Of a stretch of 64,000 nucleotides of DNA, positions 1 to 12,438 are shown in pieces. The position numbers were made by a program, and so were the translations under genes. The stretch is from Ephydatia muelleri (taxonomy: Eukaryota > Porifera > Demospongiae > Spongillida > Spongillidae), in assembly GCA_013339895.1 (NCBI GenBank), contig JABACO010000002.1:8650924-8714923 (forward strand). Direction: 5' to 3'. Positions within the stretch are counted from its first letter, which is position 1, and each line of letters opens with the position of its first letter. Below the pieces are notes generated by a model. It saw nothing but the letters and a program-made list of their open reading frames with translations, did not search any database and was not told where the DNA came from.

Positions 1-1459
1 GGTAAGCCGATCTTAGTGTATTTGTAGCGACCGTGTGTGATATGTGCCTGTCGGGCTCTGACAATGAGTCGTTGACCCTATGTCACATCCCCCAGCGGGT
101 ATTCGTGATGGTGTTCACATCATAGCGTTGCAAGCTGGGTTGTACGTCACATGTGTAGCGGCGTTAACCGATTAGACACGTACGCAGCCCTGGCCGTGTA
201 TAGCACGACATTGCCAGTGGTTATAATAATTGTGTAGACAGCCGTAAACGAGTGATTGTTACCATGCAACAGGGTCTGTGCAAAATTGTAATAGCTATAC
301 ATTCGAGACTTCATGTAGGGGAGGGATGCAGCACATGATACGGTCTTCGAACCTGACACTGTACACTCAGCACACATGCATACACGGACGTACATCACTG
401 TATAAATACATTCAGCCTTGGCTACCAATATATCCCTATAAGTACACTCAGCGTACAACCATGTATGCACCCACACACTGCAGGGGCGGATACAGGAATT
501 CTATAAGGGGGTGTCAGACATGAATAATCAATAGGGGGAGGGTGCGGGAGGGGGCCTCTAGCGCGAAGCACGAAGCTTTTGGGGGTCCCGCACTTGGCGA
601 CACAGACTACCTATCAATATTGAAGCCTTGAACTGGGGGGAAAGTAAATGGCGGCGAATAATGGTTGGGTGGGTCTCAGTGCAACTCCTTAACTGCGTAT
701 CCTAAATTCATGACCTATTGGAGTGGAATGTAGAAATTGTCGAGAGAGGCATTTCATTGATTGAACTAATGAAATGTACATATACTACAACATATAAAAA
801 TACAAGATTGCAACATTTTCCTGTGTGCTTGCTGATCAATTCTTAACATACATTCATCAATTTCAATTGTGTCAAATGGCTGAGCGTATAGTTTATAATT
901 AGCAACTTAGAATTGAATACCGGGTAGCCCTTATTGGCATAACGAGATACTCGATCGCGTGAAGTCATGACGGGTGCGGGATTCCTGTATGCGTGTATCT
1001 TTGAGCACATTACATAATTACCTTCTGCTTTCTTGGAAAAGTAACTCAAGATACTTGCCGAATCGTGAACGCGTTTGCTTGCCATCTGGATGATACGCTA
1101 TATCACGTGGGATGTTGTTAATTGCGTTGTATTGATACTTTATTCTATTCATCAACATGCAGGTCCGAGGCGCGCCCCCTCGTCGTAGCTGACCGCAAGA
1201 AAGTTAATGTGGTGAAAGATATCCAGGTAGAATTGCTCACATGTACTTTAATGCACGTTAATTTATTCATGATCGGCTGGAAGGGGGGTGTCCGGACACC
1301 CCTGTATCCGCCTCTGCCGTGACACTAAGTCCACTCAGCCAGAGATAACATATAGAGGGCTAGGTATTGGAAACGGGGCCAATCAACACTAATTGACGCG
1401 CGCAATCATCGACCGAATCCATACAAGCGGTTAGAATAGCACAACAGGCACATAACAAG
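1..1459. other. Intergenic, nothing recognised
   Basis: Short open frames occur on both strands but none has a recognisable motif or splice context. The sequence is mixed-composition with CA/TG-rich stretches. I see no gene, RNA or bounded repeat here. Confidence 0.5.
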
Positions 1460-2224
1460 TGTTTTTCTCAGGCCTTTAGATTTTTTTGCTGGACAACCTT
1501 CATCTTTTCTACCCATGCACTGGCATACGTAAACCCACGCACTCTGGTCCACATTTTAGCTATCTTCTTAAGCAATGCAGTGCATGCTGCACTGTCCCAA
1601 GACGCGCTGATTATGGACCATAAAAAGAGAACATCCTCACTTTCAGTTATTTGTACTACTACTACTTCATCCCCCAAGTGTGTGTGGTTGATCATAAGAT
1701 GGGAACGTAGCTCTAGCTCCATACTTAAACACAGCTCAAAGGTCATCTGATTCACACATACCACTGCTGTTAACCCAATCGGCTGAAGAAAGCTCTGTGT
1801 CTCCATCGTCAGACATAAGTTCTTCCAAGCATAGGTGTTTAGTGGGTTATCTGGTTTCTTTTTAACTTAGATATAGAAAAGAACTGGGATCCATCAAATT
1901 TTATAGGCACCCAGGATAGAGGGAGTATGACCCTTGATATCCTTTCACTCAGCATGTTCAAGGGTTGTACCAAGCCACCAGTGAAATGGGACAAGGGGAA
2001 GGAGACACAGAGTGATTTCACTACTGGATGATCTGGAGCTTGGTCATGACCATGGTCAGGAGCTTTAAACAGGCTGTAGAGATATTATCTCTTGAGCAGG
2101 CAAGGACAAGGTTAAGCTTTCTGCAACAGACATACACTTTTGCGTGGGGAATTGCCATGACCAAACTTCCCCTTTTCTCGGAGTTCTTAATGTGCCGAAG
2201 CTTAAATTTTCTTCTGCCCATCAC
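1460..2224 (-). pseudogene. Broken unrecognised coding region, probably transposon-derived
   Basis: Three consecutive minus-strand frames (2224-2021, 2021-1839, 1806-1468) read like fragments of one protein. The last is the most protein-like: it has an acidic middle and a tail reading WTRVRGFTYASAWVEKMK. A single frame change near 1475 would continue the tail as a basic KSKGLRKTL. I cannot assign a family. Stops and frame changes within 760 bp, and many transposons around it, suggest decayed mobile-element coding sequence rather than a host gene. It lies upstream of, and opposite to, the kinase gene. It could also be exons of an unknown gene, since the splice sites were not resolved. Confidence 0.3.
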
Positions 2225-2928
2225 CTTTGAAGAAATTCACAGAACAAATTGGATGTGATTTACATTAAAAAACATGTGATGGGCACACAACCAACATAGC
2301 TGTACCAAAATAATATATCTAAACCAGCCACCATCATAACACAACGCCGCGGCTGTCCCAGAGAGTAAGGTTACCCGAAATGTCACAGCGAGGTTTCTAA
2401 GTAAAAATAATGGCCTATTCATTTTCTGTATTGTTAAAAAAATGGCGCAAACTCGAATCTATAAGTATTCAATGAATCTTTAGTAGATCTTCTATCGACT
2501 ACCGTATTCAAATTTGAGAAGTATAGTTAGACTACCTTGTGAAATTCAAGACTTGTATTCAAGTGCACAATTTCCACATTTTTTTGGTCAGCGTAGGTGA
2601 GATTCACACGTGCAAGGATAGGGCGTGTTAAAATTGTATAACTCTATAGTGCACGTGATTCATTTCCAATCCCACTATATATTATCTCTGACTTAGCGTG
2701 CAGCACGTGCTACCAGCTACATACATAACTACATATACGTGTATAGCTCAATCAGAGATTCATCTCTGGGTCAAAAGTGAACCGCTGCGAAGCGAAACCT
2801 CACAAGATAACAAAAAAAACATACAATATTGCACACCATGCGGTATACAGTACGACGTTTTCTGATAACATGCATGACAAAGGATAAAAATATTACAGTT
2901 CCATGTATAATCGGTTAAAGAGTTAATT
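2225..2928. other. Gene-less stretch
   Basis: AT-rich sequence without a convincing ORF. A loose inverted pair, attatctctga at about 2681 and tcagagatt at about 2752, is the only structure I notice. Confidence 0.4.
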
Positions 2929-3368
2929 GGAACGTTCTATACGAAAATGGGTCTTGTGGATTTTATTTTATAACATAAAATTTAGAACGATATATCTTCC
3001 GAAATATTAACGCTATCGGGTTCCTACTTTTAACACAACATACCACACCATTACTATATGTGAAAGTCCATTTTGGTGTCTTACACATGCGGGGTACCGA
3101 CGTTACAAGGTTCGATACCCCGTAGGGTTCAAAACGGCCACACCTTCAGGTAGGAGTGTCCAAATCGGTTCAAAATAGGTACCCATGTAGAAGGGTCCTA
3201 CCGCTATTGATTTTTCTGTTCGTTAATTTTTGCTGTATCCGTTATGGAGATACAAGTGTGCAAAGTAATTGCATATTTCCCGGGCGTTACGCGCCATTAA
3301 AGTATTACGACTGGCTTTGAGGACGTATTAGGACTGGCTTTGAGGACGTCCTCGTAATACGTTAATGT
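2929..3368. mobile_element. Half copy of foldback element, GGAACGTTC class
   Basis: Starts GGAACGTTCTATACGAAAAT, the end of the complete palindrome at 16037-16824, and follows its left arm through the shared blocks (GATACCCCGTAGGGTTC near 3114, ATCCGTTATGGAGATACA near 3237, CCCGGGCGTTACGCGCC near 3281) to the centre, where gaggacgtcctc occurs. The right arm is missing. A short internal duplication (actggctttgaggacgt twice) sits at the centre. This is a non-autonomous relic, by comparison with the other copies in this window. Confidence 0.8.
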
Positions 3369-3479
3369 ATTTCTGGTCCATGTAAGGGGAGAAAGGTGAT
3401 ATATTCTATATTGCTTACGACCGTTGCGCAAGCCACATCGCTAGGGGGCGACGGGAGAGACCGGGAATCCTTCACAGGG

Positions 3480-3790
3480 GCTTACACCAATAGCCAATAA
3501 AGATGCCTGGGTGTGGTCAAAACAGAAGGGCATTATATGGGCTTTACACAGATAGCCAATAAAGATGCCTGGGTGTGGTCAAAACAAAAGGGCATTATAT
3601 GGGGTTTACAAGGGTAACCGATAAAGGTGCCTGGGTGTGGTCAAAACAGAAGGGCATTATATGGGGTTACATGTTCAGCCAAAGAAGATGCCTGGGTGTG
3701 GCCAAAACAGAAGGGCAGTATATGTTCAGCTGAAAAAGGTGCCTGGGTGTGCCCAAAATAGGACACTATGGAGTTAAGACACTTAGCCAA
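3480..3790. repeat. Tandem repeat, about 60-bp unit, five copies
   Basis: Five degenerate direct copies of a unit containing GCCTGGGTGTGGTCAAAACA, agaagggcattatatgggg and agccaataaa. Copies diverge progressively to the right (the last has gtgcccaaaatagg). The array forms the left arm of an inverted structure whose single right-arm unit lies at 4019-4116. Confidence 0.85.
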
Positions 3791-4018
3791 AAAAGCTATA
3801 TGTATATTCACATTTATCTTGTATGCTTAATTTCAATTAACATATATTGTCACTAGCAAATTCGAAACGCTAGATGTGTGGAGTGTAAGTGTGTAAAATC
3901 AGAGGTGTGAACTTTAGCTTGGAGGCAGTGTATTGCAGTAATATTAGTGATTGACTAACCAGCTGTACATGTACAATAGAATTTCTAAACAGATGTAAGC
4001 ATGTAATGGACAGTTTTA

Positions 4019-4116
4019 ACCCCATAAGGGCCTATTCCATAGTGTCCTATTTTGGGCACACCCAGGCACCTTTTTCAGCTGAACATATACATATACTGAC
4101 TGCCCTTCTGTTCCCC
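4019..4116. repeat. Inverted unit of the 3480-3790 array
   Basis: Reads cctattttgggcacacccag followed by gcacctttttcagctgaaca, the reverse complement of the rightmost array units, then tgcccttctgtt. Together with 3480-3790 it makes a foldback with a spacer of about 230 bp, so the whole 3480-4116 block is probably one decayed foldback element with minisatellite-like terminal repeats. Confidence 0.7.
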
Positions 4117-5119
4117 CATGCGTTTTTTGCTGCATCTCTGCCAGATTCAGCACGTCGTCAAGAATTGTTTGCTACATTTCAGTAATAGTCTTCATATCTA
4201 GGTGAATAGGTTGTCTTGTGTAAAGAAACACAAAAATGCCAGTAACTGCGTGAGTACCTGGAGATGTAAGTCCACCACCATCTGCTTGTTCTGTCTGTGT
4301 AGCAGCATCTATTTCAACACATAGTCAATGTGAAGTTTTTTTTCAATTGTTGTCTACTGCTTGCACTCACTTGCAAACTGGTTTCTGGTCTGCACACAGA
4401 CATGAACTTGTGACAACGGTAATGGTTCCCCAGTTATGCCAACTGGATGTGTGAAATCCGCTGCTATAATGCAATCATTTCTCATATACATGTTATTTGT
4501 ACAGTCTGATTTTAAATTACAGTCAGCTAGATTCCCTGTAATTTCCAGGATTTTCCCTAATATTTTGTTAAAGTCTGTCGATACTGAATTTACGGACTGA
4601 CCTCTCCTGATGGATCAATGTCATCAATCCTCATTTGACTGTTACTAGGCAACGTAATTAACATCCAATTAACAAGCGCATACAGACAGTCATAGAGGCA
4701 TATCGGTAATTGGGAGCTAGTAATGAAATGCAGACAAAAACATACTAGGTTTCAAACTACATACAACACACTTATGTCCCTCAACACGGGTTCAAATGCC
4801 TCGGAGGAAGTCGTATCATATCGCTCCCTCATTCATCCAAGTAGCTTGGATCTTGCATACTGACTACACCTTTTATAGAGTTGAAACATTTCTTAACCCT
4901 GTTCCAATAACTATCTATGTTCTGATTATGAACCCCCTGAGGGGGTGTCTGGTTTACAAACTCCACACGGTGGTTGACTGTTTGATGTTGAAGGTGTGGG
5001 ATTTGAGTACAAATTTGTGTGTGTGAATGATTGTCATTGGTACAATGTGAGCTCTTATGATCATGAGGGGTAGCGTGGTTGCAGCATCTTTACTGTCCAC
5101 CATTTGCTAGCCGAGAGAA
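4117..5119. other. Gene-less stretch
   Basis: AT-rich sequence with short open frames only. It may include 5' parts of the decayed retroelement that follows, but I cannot identify any domain in it. Confidence 0.4.
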
Positions 5120-6540
5120 GGCTGACGTGAGGTATCGACCCATCAAGGTGTGCTGCTTCAGATGCAACTTACGTTTCACATACAAGTCAGTGGCACCCCA
5201 CTGCTTCTGAACACCTCCAGAACCTCCGTGCTCTCCTTCAATGTCTGGAAAGCAGAGGTCTCCATTGCATCTGAAGAAGTGTGTTTTCGCTCAACCATGC
5301 GTGAGTGCATTGGACGCATCTTGTCAGGGCAGGGAATTGCCAAATGTGAATAATGTCATGCTGATGCTGCTCAAGGGAACGTCTTAACTCTACATTCATT
5401 CTTGAGATCAACCCAGTTCTACAGCAAGTTCCTCCCTAATCTTGCTACAGTAACAGAACCACTTCACCAAATGACCAAGGAGGACACCCCATGAACCTGG
5501 GGAACAGTAGAGCAAGTGGCTTTCCACAAATACAAGGATCTACTGTGTGCAGACAATGTTCTTATCCACTTCAACACCTCTCTACCAGTGGGAATTTTTT
5601 TGCGATGCCTCAGAGGCTAGTTTAGGGGCAGTCCTTCTTTTTCATTGTTACCTGGATTGAAGTTAATGCCCCATTTCTAATACGTCAAAGACTCTCACTA
5701 ACACTCAGCGCTGGTACAACCAGATCCAGAAAGAAGCACTCCAAGCTATCATATTTGTCTTGAACAAGTTTCACCAGTTCCTATATGGGCGTTCATTCGT
5801 TCTGGTGATGAATTCACAAGCCTGTCTCTTAGGCAACTCCTGCCTTGACAGCCAACGTTCAGCCAGTACAGGAAAACATGTGACCACATGTGGCAATGTG
5901 GATGGTCCCATGCTCCCAGTCGTCTCATGTTTTCCTGTGCTTACTGGTATGACTGGATATCAGCTTTGATGAGAAGGAAGACATTGTAGATGTGAATACA
6001 GTCTGTACCATCAAGACTATTAGCCAACAGCTGGACCCTACAGATCCTGGACATATGGCTAAGGAGTCCGCTTAGAGCCAATGTAATATGTTTCATGGGA
6101 AATGGTTGGCCACCTAACAACACATCGAAAGCAGAGACACCAAATAAAAACTCAAGGGAGGATGTCTTCTGTATGAGTCCAAAGTTATCTTTCTTTCCAG
6201 CCTGAGGCCCAAAGTACTATAGCTTCTTCACTTGGGACAGTTTGGAATGCAGTGGAAGAAGCAGCTGGCATGCATAGCAGTCTAGAAGAGGGGAATCCCA
6301 CCTCACTGGTTCACCATATCATCCTACCACCAATGGGGCAGCTGTGTGCTTAGTGCAAACCTTCAAGCAGGCTGTCAACGGGGAATGAGTACGACCCACA
6401 CAATCCTTGGAGATCATCCAAGTGACCACTTTCTAAGAAGCCAGAGTTTTGCACCTGAAAAGGATCTTCAAGGCTGGAAGCTAGATGTTGTGTCCAGTAC
6501 CATATTACGATATAACCATGCGCATGGAAGGGTGTGATAT
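5120..6540 (+). pseudogene. Decayed Ty3/gypsy pol (reverse transcriptase end, RNase H, integrase)
   Basis: Translated blocks in changing frames match the usual gypsy pol order. About 5400-5480 reads FYSKFLPNLATVTEPLHQMT, the end of the reverse transcriptase. About 5500-5640 reads FHKYKDLLCADNVLIHFNT and then a CDASE-like RNase H start. About 5705-5800 reads WYNQIQKEALQAIIFVLNKF. Near 6310-6390 an integrase block reads HPTTNGAA then LVQTFKQAVNGE. Frameshifts and stops separate all blocks, and no LTRs were found. It is dead and lies about 0.7 kb upstream of the kinase gene. Confidence 0.8.
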
Positions 6541-7212
6541 TGAGGGGGACTTGTGTTCATTTTTTGAGTCCTCTTGGCAGTTGCGAATTTTGTTCTGGAC
6601 GTGATTTTGCCATCCCATTTCATATCATTCTATTCTGGTTCCCCGAGAACACGACAATGGTTTAATTTTATTACTAGGAGCTGCCAGCAGTGGGTTTATT
6701 TGAGCAATTTTGAATGTTTGAATGTTCTCTACATGCCAGGTAGCTCACAAAGAGTACATGAACATGCATTCATGGTGACTCTCACACTCTTATGCACATG
6801 CACACATTGTGCAATGAACCTGTATAGAATCGTATTGCATATTGCACACACAAGCACACCACAACACTTGTACACACAACACATATACACTCTTATGCAC
6901 TGCTAAAGCAATAATCCCACACATATTCACACATACACATGTAGACACACACATACACAGACATGCACACATTTCTTGTCTCTTTAAATGTGTTTGATGT
7001 ACATTTATGCAATTATGAATGACCCAATATCCAAATCATCGTATTGGAGGTCCTTTTATCAAACTTGCACAAATGCAAAACTGCAGGCTCATTCAATATG
7101 AAAAAGAGCATAACAAACTGATCATTCTTCCATCCAAGTGTTTTGTTAAGTACATGTTATTTCCTATCGACTTACGCACATGTAGCACCTCCATGATATA
7201 TATATTTTTGCA
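6541..7212. other. Upstream flank/intron with CA-rich tract and splice acceptor
   Basis: Contains an imperfect CA-rich tract (about 6780-6975) and ends in tatatatatttttgcag, a good splice acceptor at 7213. The kinase coding exon therefore probably follows a non-coding first exon that I could not place; any promoter would lie further upstream. Confidence 0.45.
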
Positions 7213-7234
7213 GGTTCATACTACCCATATTTAA

Positions 7235-8153
7235 ATGGATTCAGGAAATAATGAACAAAGCAATCGAGAGATTCCTTACCTGGAAGGTCTTGACCAAAAG
7301 AAAGAAAAAGGTCGTGGAGCATTTGGTGCAGTCTTTGAAGTCAAGCTGAATGGTCTGCCTTGCATTGCTAAAGGTTTGCATGATATTTTTATGGAACAAT
7401 CAGGTGGCAGATACTGACAGAGAAGCAATGAGAAAAAAGTTCTTTGATGAATGCCTTTTGCTTAATAAGCTGAAGCATCCCAACATTGTACAGTTTCTTG
7501 GAATTCATCAACGTAAAGAAGATATCTTTCTTGTAATGGAGTACATGCATATGGCTTTGGATATCTGCCTGAAAGAGTACCCTGATATTCCACTCCCATT
7601 CAAATCAACTCTCATACAGGATGTTTCCTATGGCTTACTCCATCTGCACTCATTAAATCCACCAATTATTCATCGTGATCTTACTGCCTCCAATGTCCTT
7701 CTCACAGAAGGTATGAGAGCAAAAATAGCAGACCTTGGGATGTCAAAATTGTTTGACATTCAGTGGTTACAACGACAATCAGGACAAACAGTACAACCAG
7801 GTGCTCCAGCTTACATGCCCCCTGAGGCACTTGCTCAAACACCATCATATGACTTAAAGTTGGATATCTTTTCATTTGGAGCACTGATGCTGTATACTGC
7901 CACGCAAGAGTTTCCTACTGTTTACGAACTTAGTGTGAATGACTTTACTAAAGATGCTATGAAGAATCACACAATACAGATCCTCAAGAGGAAGTGCTGG
8001 ATTGATAAGATGGGTGAGGACCATCCATTTCGATCTTTAGTGCTTCAATGTCTTCAAGACCGTCCAGAGGCCAGACCAACAGCCAAGGTACTCTGTGAGG
8101 ATATTAGCAGCATCTGCTGCAGGTATAAAAAGGAATGGAAGAATATCTTAGAG
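7235..8153 (+). CDS. TKL-type protein kinase, kinase-domain exon (frameshifted)
   Basis: Encodes about 306 residues that phosphorylate protein substrates, probably on Ser/Thr. The glycine loop GRGAFG lies at residues 26-31 and the ATP-binding lysine in CIAK at about 46. The alpha-C glutamate is in FFDECLLL, the catalytic loop reads HRDLTASN, the metal-binding motif is ADLG instead of DFG, and the activation segment ends YMPPEAL. These catalytic residues are all present. HRDLTASN and the domain style suggest the tyrosine-kinase-like group. The frame shifts by +1 between about 7400 and 7410: the first frame stops at 7415-7417, and the second covers the rest of the domain. One surplus base in caggtggcag would explain it. 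The ATG at 7235 lies 22 nt after an acceptor. The exon ends NILE in phase 0 at a GTATGT donor (8154) and continues at 9055. Confidence 0.88.
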
Positions 8154-9054
8154 GTATGTCTTCATGTGTAATGCTTTTCAACCATCAAATTAAACTGTAA
8201 ATATTAATCCACATTACCATGCTGCAGAAAGCAAAACTACAGTTCATTTGATAAATTCACCATATTCAAGGAGGAAAAGACTATACATGTAGTTGTAATT
8301 CATTGTTCTGTATCAGTTAGTAATGGCAGTTCATTTGAAGCTGAAAATTAGAACACTGTTGCATGGTTAAGGCTTGTCTAGTGTCCCAATAAGATTACAT
8401 GTCATTGATTAGCATGCACTAATCCTAATTATATTACATATTTCTTATCTAATTTCAAAGAACTGAACAGAGGTACAGTTACCACACCTCCCATGCATAC
8501 CATTCTTTCATACCTGTTGTCTTTGAAACTACTGGACTCTTTGGCCTCAATCCATGTCTTGCTTGATGAACTTGGGTCGCCACAATATGAACACCACTGA
8601 TGACAAAAGCTCTCGTGCATACCATATCAAATGGAAAAACTAAAGAAATAATAAAAACCATTGATTTTATTTTATTTTATACCCTCACATATTTATGGGT
8701 TATAGTAATGTGTGTTTCCATGTGTTAATAAATGAGTAGGTGGCTTTCTTTGACACTGGAAGCAGTCAGTTTGGTTGCCTTGATCCTCCTCTATGAAATA
8801 ATTCTTAATATAAAAGTGTCATAATTTTTAATGAGGGAATAGCTAGTCACATTTTACATACATGGAAAAGGGAGCTACTAAATAAATGTAGTTGCAATTG
8901 TATTGAACTTTATGTACAATGTACAGTAGATGTAACTTACATTTAAATATATATAATTATTGTTCGGTTTTATATAAACGATGTTGACCTTATGCACTGT
9001 ACAATAACTAGCCATCATTAATAAATTTTATATGTTTGGTTCTTTTTCATTCAG
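8154..9054 (+). other. Intron 1 of the kinase coding part
   Basis: GT-AG bounded (GTATGT donor, ttctttttcattcag acceptor). Minus-strand open frames at 8429-8661 have no recognised domain. Confidence 0.7.
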
Positions 9055-9201
9055 CTGCATAGCCAGCTTCAAACATCTAGCAGTAATAATGAGAAGCTAC
9101 GAAGCTCCATAATTGAACTTCAAAAGTCAAATGCTGAGCTTGAACAAGTAAGAAGTGAGGCTGAACGTGTGAAGAGCCAATTGGAAAAAGAAATTCAGCA
9201 G
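9055..9201 (+). CDS. Coiled-coil exon of kinase gene
   Basis: 49 codons, phase 0 to phase 0, bounded by ttctttttcattcag and GTAATA. Residues run LHSQLQTSSSNNEKLRSSII, then a heptad-rich segment ELQKSNAELEQV and a charged end SQLEKEIQQ. Leucines spaced by seven and many E/K/Q/R residues predict a parallel coiled coil right after the kinase domain, a likely dimerisation region. The open frame continues from 8153 without a break, which supports the join. Confidence 0.8.
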
Positions 9202-10789
9202 GTAATATTCCCTGTATTATGTATGTGCACAGGACTCAATATATCCTGTGTTGCATTGTCATGTATTGAGAATGTAATGAAGTTGATATACTTCCAGGAA
9301 TACAGCGCACTGGGAGTATAGCTGTATTTATGTGAATGGTACTATTTTGATGCCAAATAGATGGACTCAACTCCAATGCTAATGATGCAAATACTATTTC
9401 TGTTGGTTAAATTGCATAGGGAAGTGCTTTTGCTCCAGAACCACATCTTGTATTGTGTTTACCTAGTACTCTAGCTTGCTCTCTGTGCCAACATACACAT
9501 AATTAAGATAATATGAACGTGCAAAGCATGAGTATATTTAGAATCTTGAACAAGCATGTGAACATTGTATTTGCCATGCGCGTGGGTTGCATAAAGTGTT
9601 ACTATACACGTCATTTGTTATCCAATATTAAACATGAAGTAATGTGAAATAATAAAAAATTTTCACCAGTGCAAGTTGTCATTTGTATCAATACAAACGG
9701 GACTAATAGGTCTTTTCTAGTCTGTAATTATTTAAAAAATTCAAGCGCATACACAATACAGAATACACTGTAGCATAAATGACAGAAAGAGGCCAATAAT
9801 GACATACAATATACTCTGAGCAAAAAAAACTTCCTATTTAATGGGAAGTGTTGTTAAAAGGTCATTATCAAACAATAGCAACTTAAAGGCATTTAAATTT
9901 GGAGCAGCAATGAAAATTTTGTGTGGGAGAACTTCAAATGTTGATGACTCTATTACAGAAAAAGATATACCATCTGATTTGTAATTGAAGCTCTAATATA
10001 TATTTGTGGATCCTTTTATCATCCATTAGTGTCTAATTGCTTCGAAATGTGTGTACACACGTGCATGCTTTACCTCATTCACAATTTGAATCATTACTCC
10101 TCCACATTAAACCCAGTGGCTGTGAAATTAATACATGTTATTCTCCATTGATGCACTGATGAGCAGTAGAACTGTGGTCCTAAAATATGTAGCCTATCTG
10201 ATGATAATGGAGCAGCTTCAGTTACTATTGTATGACAAAAATTTGCATCTTAAAAGGCACATGTCAAAGTGTGTGAACTGCAAATGAAAAGTGGGTAGTA
10301 AGTTGATACATATGCTTTACTATTCCAATGCAATGTAAAGGAATTCCTTTTATGTCACTAGCAGTGTCTGGGCCCTGGTATTTAAAATTGTGTACAGGTG
10401 TGCACATTGTTAAATTCAAAACAGCCATAATGTATTTTGTGTAGTTGAATGTTGATCTGATAGAGGACAGTAAGTACTATTACTTTTATATTAAATCAGC
10501 TGAGTACATTTGTTTAAATTTTTTGTGTTGATTTTGGCAATACAGCGTGTACACTGGTGCACACTTTAATACTGCACATGTGAGTATGCAGGGTTACAGA
10601 CTTTTTAAAGATTGAGCATAACACAGTAGGTAAATTTTGGACAGGTGTTGTAAAAAGCAACACTCATTACACAATCAGGTTAAATATGGTCACAATCTAA
10701 GCAAGCAGGAATATTATTACAGTTCAATGTCAGTTTCATGCATTCCATTTCTGTAATGCTGCTAGCTTCTTCAGATTCACAGGTGCATT
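9202..10789 (+). other. Intron sequence, nothing recognised
   Basis: First part of a long intron that ends at 18401. AT-rich, no ORF or bounded repeat recognised. Confidence 0.5.
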
Positions 10790-11960
10790 CCCTTCAATGT
10801 GTTCTATCAAACATCTACGCTTAGATGCAGGACACAGATACATCGCTGATCCCTCCAACGAGTGATAAGCCCACACATTCTGCAATGGCCCCTATCGCAG
10901 TTGATCATTGATGGACTACATTACAATCTTGCTCAGGTTGCATTGATCTGGATGTACAAGTAGCATCATGTTCAGCTATTATCCATTTGTTATTCAGCAT
11001 CTGATGGCATAGCTGCATATGAAAGTAACTCAGGCTGACCTGTTTTTGAAATTTACCCACAGCTGATAAGCATTCACTTCAGAAATGCCAAACAAGACTT
11101 GGAAGTCCTGTACCCACCAGCTGTGTGTCTTCCATGTCTCTTCAATAGATGCGAAGCCTAGCCTCTTGCCCTTATGTTTATCAATGGCATTGAAGTTTGA
11201 GCGATAGATCTCATGAATATGCCACTGTTCCAAATGCGCTATCCTGGTCTGTCAATCGCCATTGCTGTGTCTCACAGTAAAGTTTTGGACAAGTGTTTTT
11301 CCCATGTTAGTAGTTCCAGCTGTCCCAATAAGGGACATTGGTTGCTTGTCTATATTCAGAGCAGCCAATGCCTCCCACTGCTGACCATTTACAGAGAAAG
11401 CATGTGTTGCACTAGCACGCTCATCCCTCTCTGTTACCTGGCTATTTAACCAACCTTTTGGAAACCCTGTATGTGCAGTTTTTACATTAGCAGCCATGTA
11501 CCAGCCCTGCACCTGCTAAGGCTTTGGCAGCCTTCAGGCTTGCAAAAGCACTATCCAGGATTACTATACAACCTGTATGTGCCCATGGTGCAGTGAGTCT
11601 CAAAGCTGCAGCAGTACCTGTACCAAGTTCTCTGACATGCTTTTTGTCAGCCATCAGTGTTTTGCCTTTCATATATTTCATAGTTGATGATACACTGAAT
11701 GTCAGCATCAGCAGTGGTGTGGGTTTCCCTTCCATTACTTTCTAGCAACAAACATCAGCCCTGGCATCCCTTTCCTTAACCACTGCCCCATACTTTCATG
11801 AATAACTAGAATGGGGCCAGGAGAAATACAGCGCTGCATAACTTGGTTCCACTCATCTACAAAATGTCTGATCACTGAGAAAAGATCAGTCTAACGTTCT
11901 AAGTACTGGGGTAGTGTAAAGCTTGCATCAATCTGTGGAATCTGCTGTAGCTGAGTCCAA
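10790..11960 (-). pseudogene. Decayed piggyBac-type transposase
   Basis: Minus-strand frames 11735-11487, 11512-11252 and 11233-11030 form the middle and end of a piggyBac-family (DDE_Tnp_1_7) transposase. Visible blocks are GCIVILDSAFASLKAAKAL (second catalytic aspartate region), WYMAANVKTAHTGFPKGWL (compare TGLVKTATKFYPKGYM in the piggyBac at 21.6-23.6 kb) and GTTNMGKTLVQNFTVRHSNG. About 11800 encodes GPILVIHESM, where the first catalytic aspartate appears replaced (HES). The transposase would cut and paste at TTAA. Frameshifts, the missing N-terminus and the lack of visible terminal repeats mark it as dead. Confidence 0.75.
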
Positions 11961-12438
11961 ACTTGCCCAGGTCATGCTTGACAAAGCTATTGGGTGTGTA
12001 ACCTTTTTAAAAAATTAAAATCGATTATTTCGACTATGAAAAAATGTCTAACTGATTTTTCAGGTTTATAGCAACTTGCAGCTCAGTTATTAGAAACATA
12101 CAATCGATTTTGGCAATTAATGCATTTATAATTTGCCAGCGATTACTTAGGTTTTTGAGGTTTTTCCGATTTTAATACTGGCACGTAAATCAGTTACAGT
12201 CCAGTTTATTGTAGATGCCATTCATTTTAGTTTATAGGGAAAATGTACATGTAGATGTTTAGCCAAAATTGACGTTGTGCGCGAGTCAATCGAAAATAGC
12301 ATCTCCTTAATTCTATGGCAATGATGTTTAAAAAGGCATTACACACTATTGTATGGCTCAACTGGCAAATAGTCATTGACCTCTTGCCGTATAATAATGT
12401 CAACTTTAAATTATTAAAACCACACTTGCCCGCCCTCC

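Noticed and set aside
6574..6906. 110-residue plus-strand frame just upstream of the kinase gene
   Set aside because: Low-complexity CA-rich translation, no motif, and a splice acceptor lies between it and the kinase ATG.
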